In this document: in pieces, positions 8,510-16,672 of the stretch | Layout: every line of letters begins with the position of its first letter | How positions within the stretch are numbered: position 1 is the first letter of the stretch | Assembly: GCA_036397035.1 (NCBI GenBank) | Contig: DASWJS010000034.1 | Location: 32,267 to 96,266, forward strand | DNA from: DASWJS01 sp036397035 | GTDB taxonomy: Bacteria; Actinomycetota; AC-67 | Reading direction: 5' to 3' | Length of the DNA: 64,000 nucleotides | Notes under the pieces: model-generated | Told to the model about the DNA's origin: nothing | The model's input: only the letters and a program-made list of their open reading frames with translations | The model's database searches: none | Position numbers and translations under genes: made by a program

Positions 8510-9233
8510 GGCGTTGCTGGAGGTCGCGTCGGTGACGAAGCGCTTCGGCGGACTGACCGCGGTATCCGAGGTGTCCTTCGACGTCGCGCCGGGGGAGAGC
8601 ATCGGCGTCATCGGTCCGAACGGCGCCGGGAAGACGACGCTGTTCAACTGCATCACCGGCTTCGACGCGCCGACGTCCGGCGACGTGCGCTTCGACGGCT
8701 CCAGCATTCGAGGCCGGTCGCCGCACGCGATCGTTCGAGCCGGCCTCGCCCGCACGTTCCAGATCGTGCGGCCCTTCCCGGACCTGCCGGTGCTGGCCAA
8801 CGTGATGGTGCCCCTGATCGCGCGCCGGGTCTCCGATCCGAAGCGGAGCGGCATCGAGACGCTCCAGCGCGTGGGGCTCGCCGCGCGGGCCGCCGACCCG
8901 AGCGGCCTGCTGTCCGAAGGCGACCTCAAGCGGCTGGAGATGGCGCGAGCGCTGGCGACCGGACCCCGGCTGCTGCTGCTCGACGAGCCTTTCGCCGGGC
9001 TCAGCCCGAACGAGATCGACGCGCTCAGCGCGACCATCGCCGCGCTGAAGGCGGCGGGCACGGCGCTGGTGATCGTCGAGCACAAGGTGGGCGCGCTGTT
9101 GAAGCTCGTCGGACGGGTGGTCGTGATGGACCTCGGCGCGGTGATCGCCGACGGCGCGCCGGAGTCCGTCATGCGCGACCCGCGCGTGGTCGAGGCGTAC
9201 CTGGGAGCGGGGGCGGCCGATGCCGGCGCTTGA
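8502..9233 (+). CDS. livG: ABC transporter ATP-binding protein, LivG type
   Basis: 243-residue ATPase of the branched-chain amino acid ABC family. Walker A GPNGAGKTT is at about residues 38-46, the signature helix reads LSEGDLKRLEMARAL (a Liv-type variant of LSGGQ), Walker B is LLLLDEPFAGL, and the switch His is in VIVEHK. I chose the ATG at 8502, which overlaps the livM stop, rather than the in-frame ATG seven codons earlier. The LivG-type loop after Walker A is present, distinguishing it from livF. It overlaps livF by 14 bases. Confidence 0.93.
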   Translation: MAEALLEVASVTKRFGGLTAVSEVSFDVAPGESIGVIGPNGAGKTTLFNCITGFDAPTSGDVRFDGSSIRGRSPHAIVRAGLARTFQIVRPFPDLPVLANVMVPLIARRVSDPKRSGIETLQRVGLAARAADPSGLLSEGDLKRLEMARALATGPRLLLLDEPFAGLSPNEIDALSATIAALKAAGTALVIVEHKVGALLKLVGRVVVMDLGAVIADGAPESVMRDPRVVEAYLGAGAADAGA

Positions 9234-9924
9234 GGTCCGCGGTCTGCGCGTCCGCTACGGCAAGGCGGTGGCGGTGGACGGCGTGGACCTGACGATCGAG
9301 CGTGGCGAGCTGCTCGCGATGGTCGGCCCGAACGGCGCCGGCAAGACCTCGTTCCTGCGTGCGCTCAGCCGCCTGATCCCGAGCGAGGGCGACGTGCTGC
9401 TCGGCGACGCGCCCCTGCCGCTCGCGCCGACGGCGGTCGTGCGGGCCGGCCTGATCCAGTGTCCCGAGCGGCGCCGGCTCTTCCCGGGCCTGTCCGTCGC
9501 CGACAACCTCGCGCTGGGCGCGCTCCGCCGCCGCGACGCCGACGTCGCCTCCGACCGCGCGTGGATCGTCGAGTTGTTCCCGCGCCTCGGCGAGCGGCTG
9601 GACCAAGCCGCGGGAACGATGAGCGGCGGCGAGCAGCAGCAGCTCGCGATCGCGCGCGCGCTCATGGCCCGCCCGGACGTGCTGCTGATGGACGAGCCGT
9701 CCCTCGGCCTTGCTTCGATCGTGAAGGAGGCCATCGTGGCGAGCGTGCTGTCGCTGAAGGAGCGCGGGATCACGACGCTGCTCGTGGAGCAGGACGTTAC
9801 GTTTGCCTTCCGCTGCGCCGACCGCGTCGTCGTGCTGGAGAACGGCCGCATCACGAAGCGAGGCACCACCGCGGAGATCGAAGCCGACCCGTCCGTCCGC
9901 GCCGCCTACCTCGGCGTGACGTGA
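9220..9924 (+). CDS. livF: ABC transporter ATP-binding protein, LivF type
   Basis: 234-residue ATPase, last gene of the operon. Walker A GPNGAGKTS at residues 36-44, signature MSGGEQQQLAIARAL, Walker B VLLMDEPSLGL and switch His position replaced by Gln in LLVEQDV, which is usual for LivF proteins. PERRRLFPGLSVADNLALGA is the LivF-type Q-loop region. The start overlaps livG by 14 bases. The operon ends 24 bases before a convergent pair of small genes with different composition. Confidence 0.93.
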   Translation: MPALEVRGLRVRYGKAVAVDGVDLTIERGELLAMVGPNGAGKTSFLRALSRLIPSEGDVLLGDAPLPLAPTAVVRAGLIQCPERRRLFPGLSVADNLALGALRRRDADVASDRAWIVELFPRLGERLDQAAGTMSGGEQQQLAIARALMARPDVLLMDEPSLGLASIVKEAIVASVLSLKERGITTLLVEQDVTFAFRCADRVVVLENGRITKRGTTAEIEADPSVRAAYLGVT

Positions 9925-9948
9925 AGGGAAGAGCAGCTTGGAGCCCGC

Positions 9949-10272
9949 CTAGAAGGTTTGGTGCTCCTTCAGCCATTCCCCAACTACGGTTGCGTAGTCG
10001 TTGAAGCTCATCTCGGTCGGCGTCAGGTTGAGGTCGGCGCAGATGGAGGGGAGCTTCCTTCTGAAGGATTGATAGCGCCTCCAGATGTGTCTCCCACCAG
10101 GGACCGTTCCCTCATTCTGCGAGGACCGGAGCCAATCTCTGACCACCCGGACCGCCTCCTCGGGCCCCCTATGCCTAGAAAAAGTCCAAGTTCGAATGGC
10201 ATGTTGAATCGGGGCAATCGGTTGACCCTGTCCAACTGGGTTCTCGAAATGTCGTGATAGCCGAAGCGACAC
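9949..10272 (-). CDS. Hypothetical protein, 107 aa, in a lower-GC cassette
   Basis: I do not recognise this protein. It is basic and Trp-rich with the segments ENPVGQGQPIAPIQHAIRTW, GRHIWRRYQSFRRKLPSICA and a C-terminal FNDYATVVGEWLKEHQTF, and looks like a small helical globular domain without a signal peptide or membrane segment. The GTG start lies 18 bases after the stop of the basic repeat protein upstream, with only a weak GGA as ribosome binding site, so it is probably translated by coupling. Its codon use is clearly less GC-biased than its neighbours, which suggests recent acquisition. It is convergent with livF. Confidence 0.55.
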   Translation of the reverse strand: MSLRLSRHFENPVGQGQPIAPIQHAIRTWTFSRHRGPEEAVRVVRDWLRSSQNEGTVPGGRHIWRRYQSFRRKLPSICADLNLTPTEMSFNDYATVVGEWLKEHQTF

Positions 10273-10290
10273 TCGCCGATGATCCGCGCG

Positions 10291-10494
10291 TTAGTCCGAC
10301 TTCGATGCTCGTCCGGTGCGACCGTCGCGGAGAACCCTCGATGTTGCGCTGGCCGCGCGCTTCGAGGTGATCTTGGTGGGTGCCTTGCGTTGCGATAGGG
10401 CACTTCCGCCGGCAGTCTTTGACTTCGAGCCGCTTGTCTTGTTCTTGAGCGTCTTGGACGCTGAAGTGGCAGCTCGCTTCCCAGTGACTCGCAC
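10291..10494 (-). CDS. Small Lys/Ser/Ala-rich repeat protein (67 aa)
   Basis: Strongly basic, low-complexity protein made of two copies of a unit: first SASKTLKNKTSGSKSKTAGG ending SALSQ, then SATSRVLRDGRTGRASKSD with a stop where the second A-G-S-A-L-S-Q would be. I remember similar short proteins ending in A-x-S-A-L-S-Q from many bacteria, always as hypothetical proteins; that is memory, not a search. The GTG start has an excellent AAGGAGG five bases upstream. No Cys, Trp or hydrophobic segment is present; the composition resembles histone-tail-like nucleic-acid-binding proteins, but function is unknown. Pairs with the 107-aa gene. Confidence 0.65.
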   Translation of the reverse strand: MRVTGKRAATSASKTLKNKTSGSKSKTAGGSALSQRKAPTKITSKRAASATSRVLRDGRTGRASKSD

Positions 10495-10566
10495 GATTCC
10501 TCCTTCTCCGGCAGCGAGCGTACCAAGGGAAGGACCAGATCGAGCGGCCCGAGACCCGCTTGAACC

Positions 10567-11355
10567 CTATGCGCGCGTCGCGAGCTTCTTGAAGTAGGTC
10601 CAGCTCGTTTCGCTCGGCTCGCTCCAGGTCTCGGGCGCGTGTGCGAACTGCTCGCCGTGGGCGGCGACCTCGTCGCGGATCCAGCCGGGCAGCTCGTCGA
10701 ACGACCCGAGCTTCAACCCTTCGCAGTGGTACACGAGCTGTCCGGGCCGGTCGGCCATGCCCATGAACGGCAGCCAGGGCGCGATGCGCGTCCAGGAGAT
10801 CGTGGCCGGCGCGCTCGGCGCGCCGTCCTCCAGGTCGGCACGCGCGCACGTGAAGCCGAACAGCTCGGCCGCCTGGTAGGTGTCGTTCTGCGAGCTCTCG
10901 GGGAACTCGGCGCGCGGCAGCGGCGACGGGTAGGCCAGGAACACGTCCGACAGGAAGAACACCCGGCCGCCGGCCTCGCGCCACGGCACCATGAACGGCC
11001 CGCGCGGGCCCTGCGCCGTGAACCGGAAGTTCACCGGGTCGTTCCAGACATGGACCACCTCGCGATCGGTCTGCGTGAACGGGTTCGTCCACGTGCGCAG
11101 CACCGCCCGCGAGCGCGGGTCGAGGTAGAACGCGGCCTCGCGCGAGAGCAGCTCGTAGCCGCCGTCGATCTCGACCGCGCGCGCGACGTTGAAGCCCTCG
11201 AAGCCGAACAGCGGGCCGCGCCACGGCTCGCCGGGGATCATCGCGCTCACCGAGCCCGAGAACCACGTCACGGCGTCCGCGCCGTCCAGCGACGCGCGCG
11301 CCTTGAAGAACGCGCGCATGTTCTGCGCCTGGTCGTTCAGGTCGAGCGCGCTCAC
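10567..11355 (-). CDS. DUF1838 family protein
   Basis: 262-residue protein of the DUF1838 type, with the family patterns WRGPLFGFEGFNVARA, REAAFYLDPRSRAVLRTWTN and VVHVWNDPVNFRF. The GTG start overlaps the stop of the upstream calycin-like gene (GTGA), so the pair is translationally coupled. No signal peptide is visible; the protein is rich in Trp, Phe and Tyr with an all-beta look. DUF1838 has no established activity to my knowledge. The gene pair lies between the small lower-GC cassette and the aldehyde dehydrogenase gene, on the same strand as both. Confidence 0.8.
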   Translation of the reverse strand: MSALDLNDQAQNMRAFFKARASLDGADAVTWFSGSVSAMIPGEPWRGPLFGFEGFNVARAVEIDGGYELLSREAAFYLDPRSRAVLRTWTNPFTQTDREVVHVWNDPVNFRFTAQGPRGPFMVPWREAGGRVFFLSDVFLAYPSPLPRAEFPESSQNDTYQAAELFGFTCARADLEDGAPSAPATISWTRIAPWLPFMGMADRPGQLVYHCEGLKLGSFDELPGWIRDEVAAHGEQFAHAPETWSEPSETSWTYFKKLATRA

Positions 11356-11813
11356 GCCTCGACGCCGAGGCCGGAGACCTTCTTCTCGTCGATCAGCGTG
11401 CGCTGGAAGCACACGCCGTCCTTCAGCCAGTGCCAGGTGCGCGTGCGGTTGGTGTTCGTGTCGTCCAAGTGGATCAGCTCGTAGAGCGTCACCGACGGGT
11501 CGGCCTTGTAGATCCAGTGCAGGACGATGCAGTGGTCGTCGACCTCCCAGCAGAAGCCGTCGATGCGCTCGGTGTCGAAGATCAGCTTGCCGTCGGCGTA
11601 GGCGGCGGGAAACTCGATGTGCTCTTCCTTGCCGTCGTCCCAGTAGTAGTGGTTTGTCTGGTGGTAGGGGACCGAGCCGTCGGCCGGGAAGGTGCAGTTC
11701 AGCACCGAGCGATGCTTGTCGACGACGTTGCCCTCGCGGTCGATGACGGTGTACGTGCCGTGCCACTCGCCTTCGTGCCGCGCGAGCAGCGGCATGTCTT
11801 CCCGGATGCCCAT
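11352..11813 (-). CDS. Calycin/lipocalin-like protein (possibly DUF3598)
   Basis: 153-residue soluble protein beginning MGIREDMPLLARHEGEWHGT, with alternating beta-strand segments (YTVIDREGNVVDKHRS, HIEFPAAYADGKLIFDTERI, WHWLKDGVCFQRTLI). The opening Gly-x-Trp-x-Gly-x-Tyr pattern is typical of calycin beta-barrels that bind small hydrophobic ligands; assignment to DUF3598 is from memory and tentative. The ATG is preceded by GGGAGGAACC. It overlaps the DUF1838 gene by 4 bases, implying a joint role, perhaps binding or processing of one small molecule. Confidence 0.75.
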   Translation of the reverse strand: MGIREDMPLLARHEGEWHGTYTVIDREGNVVDKHRSVLNCTFPADGSVPYHQTNHYYWDDGKEEHIEFPAAYADGKLIFDTERIDGFCWEVDDHCIVLHWIYKADPSVTLYELIHLDDTNTNRTRTWHWLKDGVCFQRTLIDEKKVSGLGVEA

Positions 11814-11889
11814 GGTTCCTCCCGTTTCTGCCGATGAAACTTCGATGCGACGAACCCGGTCGCATTGTCGTGCGCGTGCCCGAGCACGG

Positions 11890-13314
11890 TCAAGCGCGCA
11901 GGTTCGGGTACCACCAGGGGTCGGGGTCGGCGCTTTCGGCGACGAGGAACGCCTGGCGCCGGCCGAAGCGCCGGAGCGCCGCGGGGCCCATGCGCGAGCC
12001 GCCGAGACCGCTCATGCCGAAGGCATTTTTCTCCCCGTCGTAGACGAGCGCGGTCAGCGCGGCGTCGTTCACGCTGATCCCGCCCGCCCGGATCCGCGAG
12101 CCGACCGCGACGGCCTCATCGACCGACCCCGCGAACACGGCCGCGCTCAGCCCGTAGATCGTGTCGTTCGCAAGCTCGACCGCGCGATCGACACCCGAGA
12201 ACGGCATCAGCGGCAGGATCGGGCCGAACGTTTCTTCGGTCATCACCTTCATCGAGTGATCCACCTCGGTGAGCACGCTCGCCGGACAATACGTGCCGCC
12301 GTCGATCTCCTCCAGCGAGCCGCCGGCGAGCGCTCGCGCGCCCATGGCCGCGGCCTCCGACAAGTGCTCGCCGATGACCTCGATCTGGTCGGCCGCGATG
12401 ATCGGGCCCAGCTCGCCGTCGCCCGGCTCGGGCGTCGCCAGGCGCACGCCGCGAGCCTTCGAAGCCAGCGTCTGCGCGAACTCGTCGAACACGCGCTCGT
12501 CGACGTAGACGCGCTCGATCGACAGGCAGGACTGGCCCGCGTTGGCCGTGCCGCCCCACAGGATCGCGCTCGTCGCGCGGTCGAGGTCGGCGCTCGCCAG
12601 CACGAGCGCGGGGTCCTTGCCGCCCAGCTCCAGGAACGCGGGGATGAAGCGCTCCGCCGCTCGCGCGCCGACGGTCCGTCCGGTGGGGACGCTGCCGGTG
12701 AAGCAGATCGCGTCGGCCGAGTCGATGAGCGCCCTGCCGGTCGCCGCGGCCCCCGGCACGTAGGCCAGGACCGCGTGCAGCGCGGGCACCGCCTCGACCG
12801 AGCGCATGAGCGGTTCGATGAAACGCGGTGCGATCTCGCTCGGCTTGATCAGCACGGAGCACCCGGCGACGAGCGCCGGGATCGCGTCGATGAGCGACAG
12901 CAGCATCGGGAAGTTCCACGGGCTGATCACGCCGACGAGCTGATAGGGAACCATGCCCTGGCGCAGGCTCACGATCGGGATCGAGGACGGTCGTGGCGCG
13001 GCCTCCTCCAGCAGGGTGGGCGCGTGCGCGCACCAGCGTTCGATCGAGCGAAGAATCGCATCGACTTCCAGCTCGGACTCGATCAGCCGCCCCGTGTCGT
13101 GGACGAGGGCGGCCACGATGGCCTCGCGCTGCGCCGCGATCGCGTCCCGCCATCCCATCAGTGCGTCGACGCGCGCGCCGAGGTCCTGCGCCCACGCCGG
13201 TTGAGCCGCACGCAACCGATTGGCGAGTGGCGCGAGCTCCTCAGGGCCGGGCCCCTCGATCCACGTGTCCACCTCGCCCGTGCGCGGGTTGCGCACGCCG
13301 ATCTTCTCGGCCAT
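11890..13314 (-). CDS. Aldehyde dehydrogenase family protein
   Basis: 474-residue NAD(P)-dependent aldehyde dehydrogenase. The catalytic residues are all visible: N134 in SPWNFP, K157 in LIKPSE, E229 in FLELGGKDP and nucleophile C263 in NAGQSCLSIERVY. Length and the C-terminal EETFGPILPLMPF motif are normal. The ATG overlaps the stop of the nitrilase-like gene by one base (TGATG), so the two form an operon in which an amide, nitrile or ester hydrolysis and aldehyde oxidation could be consecutive. The aldehyde substrate is unknown. Confidence 0.93.
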   Translation of the reverse strand: MAEKIGVRNPRTGEVDTWIEGPGPEELAPLANRLRAAQPAWAQDLGARVDALMGWRDAIAAQREAIVAALVHDTGRLIESELEVDAILRSIERWCAHAPTLLEEAAPRPSSIPIVSLRQGMVPYQLVGVISPWNFPMLLSLIDAIPALVAGCSVLIKPSEIAPRFIEPLMRSVEAVPALHAVLAYVPGAAATGRALIDSADAICFTGSVPTGRTVGARAAERFIPAFLELGGKDPALVLASADLDRATSAILWGGTANAGQSCLSIERVYVDERVFDEFAQTLASKARGVRLATPEPGDGELGPIIAADQIEVIGEHLSEAAAMGARALAGGSLEEIDGGTYCPASVLTEVDHSMKVMTEETFGPILPLMPFSGVDRAVELANDTIYGLSAAVFAGSVDEAVAVGSRIRAGGISVNDAALTALVYDGEKNAFGMSGLGGSRMGPAALRRFGRRQAFLVAESADPDPWWYPNLRA

Positions 13315-14351
13315 CAGATGATCCCCTTGTCGGACAGGCTTTCGATGACGCCGTGGTGCTGCGCCATGAACCACGCGCGGTCGGGCGCGCGCGCGGTCAG
13401 CCCGTTCGGGGGCTGCACCGGTGCGCCGGCGAGCGTTTCGGAGAAGAGCCCGAACCGATTCCGGGCGAGCAGGTTCGCCATGCCGGGCCGGCGCCGCTCG
13501 CGCCGCAACGCATCGACGTCGAGCCGCGCGTTGGCAACCATCGACTCGCCCGCGCCGGCCCGCACGAGCACGCGCCCGTCGAAGTCGACGATCTGCGAGC
13601 CGCCGTCGGTCGAGCCCGACGGGATCGGCGAACCTTCGATCCCGCCTGAGTTCGCCGACACGACGTAGGCGAGGTTCTCGATCGCGCGCGCGCGCCGCGC
13701 GACGTCCTTGGGCATGAGCCGCGGGCTGGAGGCCTCCGAGGTCGAGTGCAGGAATACCTCGGCTCCGCGCAGGGCGAGCGCGCGCGCCAGTTCCGGGAAG
13801 AGGATCTCCTCGCTGGCCAGGCAGGCGAGTGCGCCGATCTCCGTGCGCGCCACCGGCAGCAGTCCGTCGATGCCGTACCGGTCGAGGTAGGCGTCGAGGA
13901 CGTCGTAGGGCGTCGGCGTCAGCAGCGAGAAGAGCCGCCGGTAGCGCAGCACGACCTCGCCGGCCGGACCGAGCACGAACTGCCCCTGGAAGAACAGGTC
14001 GGGGAACGCCTTGTCGCGCTCGTAGGCGTTCACGGTCAGGTAGATGCCGTGGTCCGCGGCGATCGACGCAAGTCCTTCGACCTCCGGCCCGTCCACGTCG
14101 ATCGCCGCTCGCGCCGCCCAGGCCTCGGGCGCCTCGCCGAGCGGATGACCGGTGAGCGCGTACTCGGGCAGAACGACCAGCGTGCAGTCGGGCCCGATGA
14201 AGGCCAGCGACGCGGCGACTGCCCGGCGGACGTGATCGACGGCGGCCAGCATCGACGCGCGCGCCTCGTCGCGGCCGGTCACCTCGATCAGCGACCGGCA
14301 ACGCAACTGGAGAGCCAGGGCCCGGTAGCTCGGTGCGACGTCTTCGGTCAC
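13314..14351 (-). CDS. Nitrilase-superfamily carbon-nitrogen hydrolase, atypical active site
   Basis: 345-residue member of the nitrilase superfamily. The catalytic Glu is E63 in VLPEYALTG and the nucleophilic Cys is C177 in GALACLASEEILFPE. The third triad residue, a Lys normally found in a K/H-x-R-K-L context, appears to be Arg (VVLRYRRLFSLL, R139), so activity on amides or nitriles is uncertain. The GTG start has AGGAGG five bases upstream. It is divergent from the enoyl-CoA hydratase gene and heads the operon with the aldehyde dehydrogenase. Domain extent and sandwich motifs (ILFPELARALALRGAEVFLH, RAIENLAYVVSANS) are otherwise normal. Confidence 0.88.
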   Translation of the reverse strand: MTEDVAPSYRALALQLRCRSLIEVTGRDEARASMLAAVDHVRRAVAASLAFIGPDCTLVVLPEYALTGHPLGEAPEAWAARAAIDVDGPEVEGLASIAADHGIYLTVNAYERDKAFPDLFFQGQFVLGPAGEVVLRYRRLFSLLTPTPYDVLDAYLDRYGIDGLLPVARTEIGALACLASEEILFPELARALALRGAEVFLHSTSEASSPRLMPKDVARRARAIENLAYVVSANSGGIEGSPIPSGSTDGGSQIVDFDGRVLVRAGAGESMVANARLDVDALRRERRRPGMANLLARNRFGLFSETLAGAPVQPPNGLTARAPDRAWFMAQHHGVIESLSDKGII

Positions 14352-14397
14352 GGCAGCCTCCTGTGGTATGACACCGCAACGCTACCGGGGAGCAGGA

Positions 14398-15180
14398 GTG
14401 AGCGGCGAACCGATCACCTACGTCGTGGCCGACCGCATCGCCACCGCGACCTTCTCGCGGCCCGACGCGATGAACTCGATCACCGAAGAGGTGATGGGGG
14501 CGCTCGACGCGATCCTCGACCGGGTGGCGGAGGACGCCGGCGTGAAGGCGCTCGTCATCACCGGGTCGGGCTCCGCGTTCTGCGTCGGCCTCGACCTCGG
14601 GTTGCTCGAGAACGCCTTCGCTGACGCGCACTACTTCAAGCACGCGTTGCAGCGATACCACGACGTGTTGCTCAAGCTGGAAGCGGTTCCGGTGCCCACG
14701 ATCGCGGCCGTCAACGGCCTCGCGCGCGCGGGCGGGTTCGAGATGATGCTCGCTTGCGACTTCGTCGTCGTCAGCGAGGACGCGCGCATCGCCGACCATC
14801 ACTTGGCCTTCGGCATCCTGCCCGGCGGGGGAGCGACGCAGCGCGCGCCGCGCCGCATGGGGATGCAGCGCGCCAAGGAGCTGATCTTGGGCGGCGGGTG
14901 GCTGCACGGCGCGCAAGCGGTGGCCGCGGGCGTGGCGTTGCGCTCGGTTCCGCACGAACAGCTCGCGGAGGCGGTCGACGCCTTCGCCGCGCGCTTCCGA
15001 GGCCTGTCGCGCCCGGCGCTCGCGGCCACCAAGGCCGCGATCAACGACGGCGCCGAGCTGCCGCTGCGGCGCGCGCTCGACCTGGAGATCGAACGTTTCA
15101 TCGAGCACCTCCAGCACGAGCCGACCAGCCACGAGGGCTACCGCGCCTACGTCGAGGGGCGCGAGCCGCACTGGGATTGA
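14398..15180 (+). CDS. Enoyl-CoA hydratase/isomerase family protein
   Basis: Crotonase-fold protein of 260 residues. The oxyanion-hole segments are GSAFCVGLDLGLL (near residue 50) and NGLARAGGFEMMLACDFVVV (near 105); the second catalytic Glu position of hydratases follows in AFGILPGGGATQR, where the usual Glu is replaced, so isomerase, hydrolase or another crotonase reaction is possible. I chose the GTG at 14398 because GGGGAG lies five bases upstream; an in-frame ATG at 14368 would add ten residues without homology. It overlaps the MaoC gene by one base. The divergent nitrilase gene starts 46 bases upstream. Confidence 0.9.
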   Translation: MSGEPITYVVADRIATATFSRPDAMNSITEEVMGALDAILDRVAEDAGVKALVITGSGSAFCVGLDLGLLENAFADAHYFKHALQRYHDVLLKLEAVPVPTIAAVNGLARAGGFEMMLACDFVVVSEDARIADHHLAFGILPGGGATQRAPRRMGMQRAKELILGGGWLHGAQAVAAGVALRSVPHEQLAEAVDAFAARFRGLSRPALAATKAAINDGAELPLRRALDLEIERFIEHLQHEPTSHEGYRAYVEGREPHWD

Positions 15181-15623
15181 TGGGCACCTACGACGATCTG
15201 GCGGTCGGCGAGACGTTCGCTTCGGCGGCGCGCGAGCTCACCGAGGAGGACGTGGATCTGCTCGTCCGCGTGGGCGGCTACACGCATCCGCTGTTCACCG
15301 ACCCCGCCTTCGCGGCGGCCTCGACGTTCGGCCGGCGCCCGCTTCCCGGCGAGGCGATCCTGCACGTCATGGGTGGACTGGTCGAGCAAACCGGCCGCTT
15401 CGACGACACGGTGATCGCGCTGGTCGGCTTCGACGACGTGCGCTTTCGCGGCGCCGCCTTCGCCGGAGACTCGATCAACGTCGAAGTCGAGATCGTGGCG
15501 AAGGAAGGCAAGCCGGACGATCGCGGGCTGATAACGATGGCCTGGCGCTGCCTCGGCGCCGACGGCCGGCCGCTCGTCGAGGCGACGGCGCGGATGCTCT
15601 TTCAGCGCGGCGCGGGTCCTTGA
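15180..15623 (+). CDS. MaoC-like hot-dog fold dehydratase/thioesterase
   Basis: 147-residue single hot-dog protein. It opens with MGTYDDLAVGETFASAARE and contains VGGYTHPLFTDPAFA, the position of the Asp/His hydratase motif, here N/D to T-H-P-L-F, a recognised MaoC variant. The ATG overlaps the stop of the crotonase gene (TGATG), so both act in the same acyl-CoA pathway, probably hydration of a 2-enoyl-CoA. No signal or membrane segment. A LLM oxidoreductase with its own leader follows 38 bases later. Confidence 0.85.
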   Translation: MGTYDDLAVGETFASAARELTEEDVDLLVRVGGYTHPLFTDPAFAAASTFGRRPLPGEAILHVMGGLVEQTGRFDDTVIALVGFDDVRFRGAAFAGDSINVEVEIVAKEGKPDDRGLITMAWRCLGADGRPLVEATARMLFQRGAGP

Positions 15624-15633
15624 TATCCTTGGA

Positions 15634-15648
15634 CGGAACCTAGTTCCG
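15634..15648. promoter_or_regulatory. Palindromic operator candidate upstream of the LLM oxidoreductase
   Basis: CGGAAC-CTA-GTTCCG, a perfect 6-bp dyad with a 3-base centre in the 38-base gap before the LLM gene, 14 bases before its ATG. Position and symmetry suit a repressor site; no regulator gene is adjacent. Confidence 0.4.
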
Positions 15649-15661
15649 AGACAGGAAACGG

Positions 15662-16672
15662 ATGCGACTGAGCCTCGCTCCCTGGGGGGAGACCATCGCC
15701 GAGCAGGTCGCCGCCGCGAAGGCGGCGGAGGACGCCGGTTTTGCCGACGTGTGGGTATCCGAGCTTCACCGCAGCGCCTTCGTCCCGTGCGCGGCGATTG
15801 CCTCGGCGACCGAGCGCGTCGGCGTCGGGACCGCGATCGCGCTCGCGTTCACGCGCTCTCCCATGACGACCGCGCTGACGGCGCTCGACCTCGATGACTG
15901 GAGCGGCGGACGGTTCATCCTCGGGCTGGGGTCGGGCGTGCAGCGGCTCAACGAGGACTGGCACAACGCGCGCTTCGGCAAAGCGGCGCCGCACTTGCGC
16001 GAGACGGTCGCGGCGATCAGGCGCCTGGTCGCGGGCGCGCGGCGCGGGGAGCCGATCACGATCGAGGGCGAGTACGAACCGGTGCGACTGCGCGGGTACG
16101 AGCGCCCCTTCCCGCAGGCGCGCGACGCGATCCCGGTCTACCTCGCCGCGGTCGGACCGATCATGACGCGGCTGACCGGCGAGATCGCCGACGGGTGGCT
16201 CGGGCACGAGCTGGGATCGCCCCGGTACCTCGCCGAGGTGATCACGCCGACGCTCGCCGACGGGCTCGGGCGCGCGGGCCGCGCGCGCGAAGACTTGCAG
16301 GTGGTCGTCAGCGCGATGTGCGTGATCGACGAGGACGCGAAGCAAGCGAAGCGCTGGGCGGCCGGGCTCGTGGCCTTCTACGCGACGGTGCGAACCTATG
16401 GGGAGTTCTTCGCCTTCCACGGTTTCGAGACCGAGGCGGCGGCGATCGGCGAGCGATTCCGGGCGGGCGACGAAGCCGGGATGATCGACGCGTGCCCCGA
16501 CGCGATGGTCGACGCCCTCTGCCTTGCCGGCGACGCCGACGAGGTGCGCGCGAAGCTGATGGAGTATGAAGGGCTGGCCGACGGCGTGAAGCTCTCGCCG
16601 CCGACGCACTTGGTGCCGCCGGAGGTCACGCGGCACGCGCAACGTGGGATCCTGGAGGTGCTCGCGCCGTGA
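15662..16672 (+). CDS. LLM class flavin-dependent oxidoreductase
   Basis: 336-residue bacterial luciferase-like (F420 or FMN dependent) oxidoreductase. Typical features are the N-terminal MRLSLAPWGETIAEQVAAAK strand-helix, DAGFADVWVSELH, the WSGGRFILGLGSG loop that binds the cofactor phosphate, and GEYEPVRLRGYERPFPQARD followed by IPVYLAAVGP. The ATG has AGGAAACGG upstream. It overlaps the triple-RidA gene by 4 bases (GTGA). In actinobacteria many such proteins use F420; the sequence alone does not decide the cofactor. Likely partner of the preceding CoA genes in a degradation route. Confidence 0.9.
   Translation: MRLSLAPWGETIAEQVAAAKAAEDAGFADVWVSELHRSAFVPCAAIASATERVGVGTAIALAFTRSPMTTALTALDLDDWSGGRFILGLGSGVQRLNEDWHNARFGKAAPHLRETVAAIRRLVAGARRGEPITIEGEYEPVRLRGYERPFPQARDAIPVYLAAVGPIMTRLTGEIADGWLGHELGSPRYLAEVITPTLADGLGRAGRAREDLQVVVSAMCVIDEDAKQAKRWAAGLVAFYATVRTYGEFFAFHGFETEAAAIGERFRAGDEAGMIDACPDAMVDALCLAGDADEVRAKLMEYEGLADGVKLSPPTHLVPPEVTRHAQRGILEVLAP

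Noticed and set aside
11890..15171. A 1093-codon open frame on the minus strand that includes the aldehyde dehydrogenase
   Set aside because: Only the last 474 codons encode a recognisable protein; the first part overlaps the nitrilase gene in another frame and the crotonase gene on the other strand.
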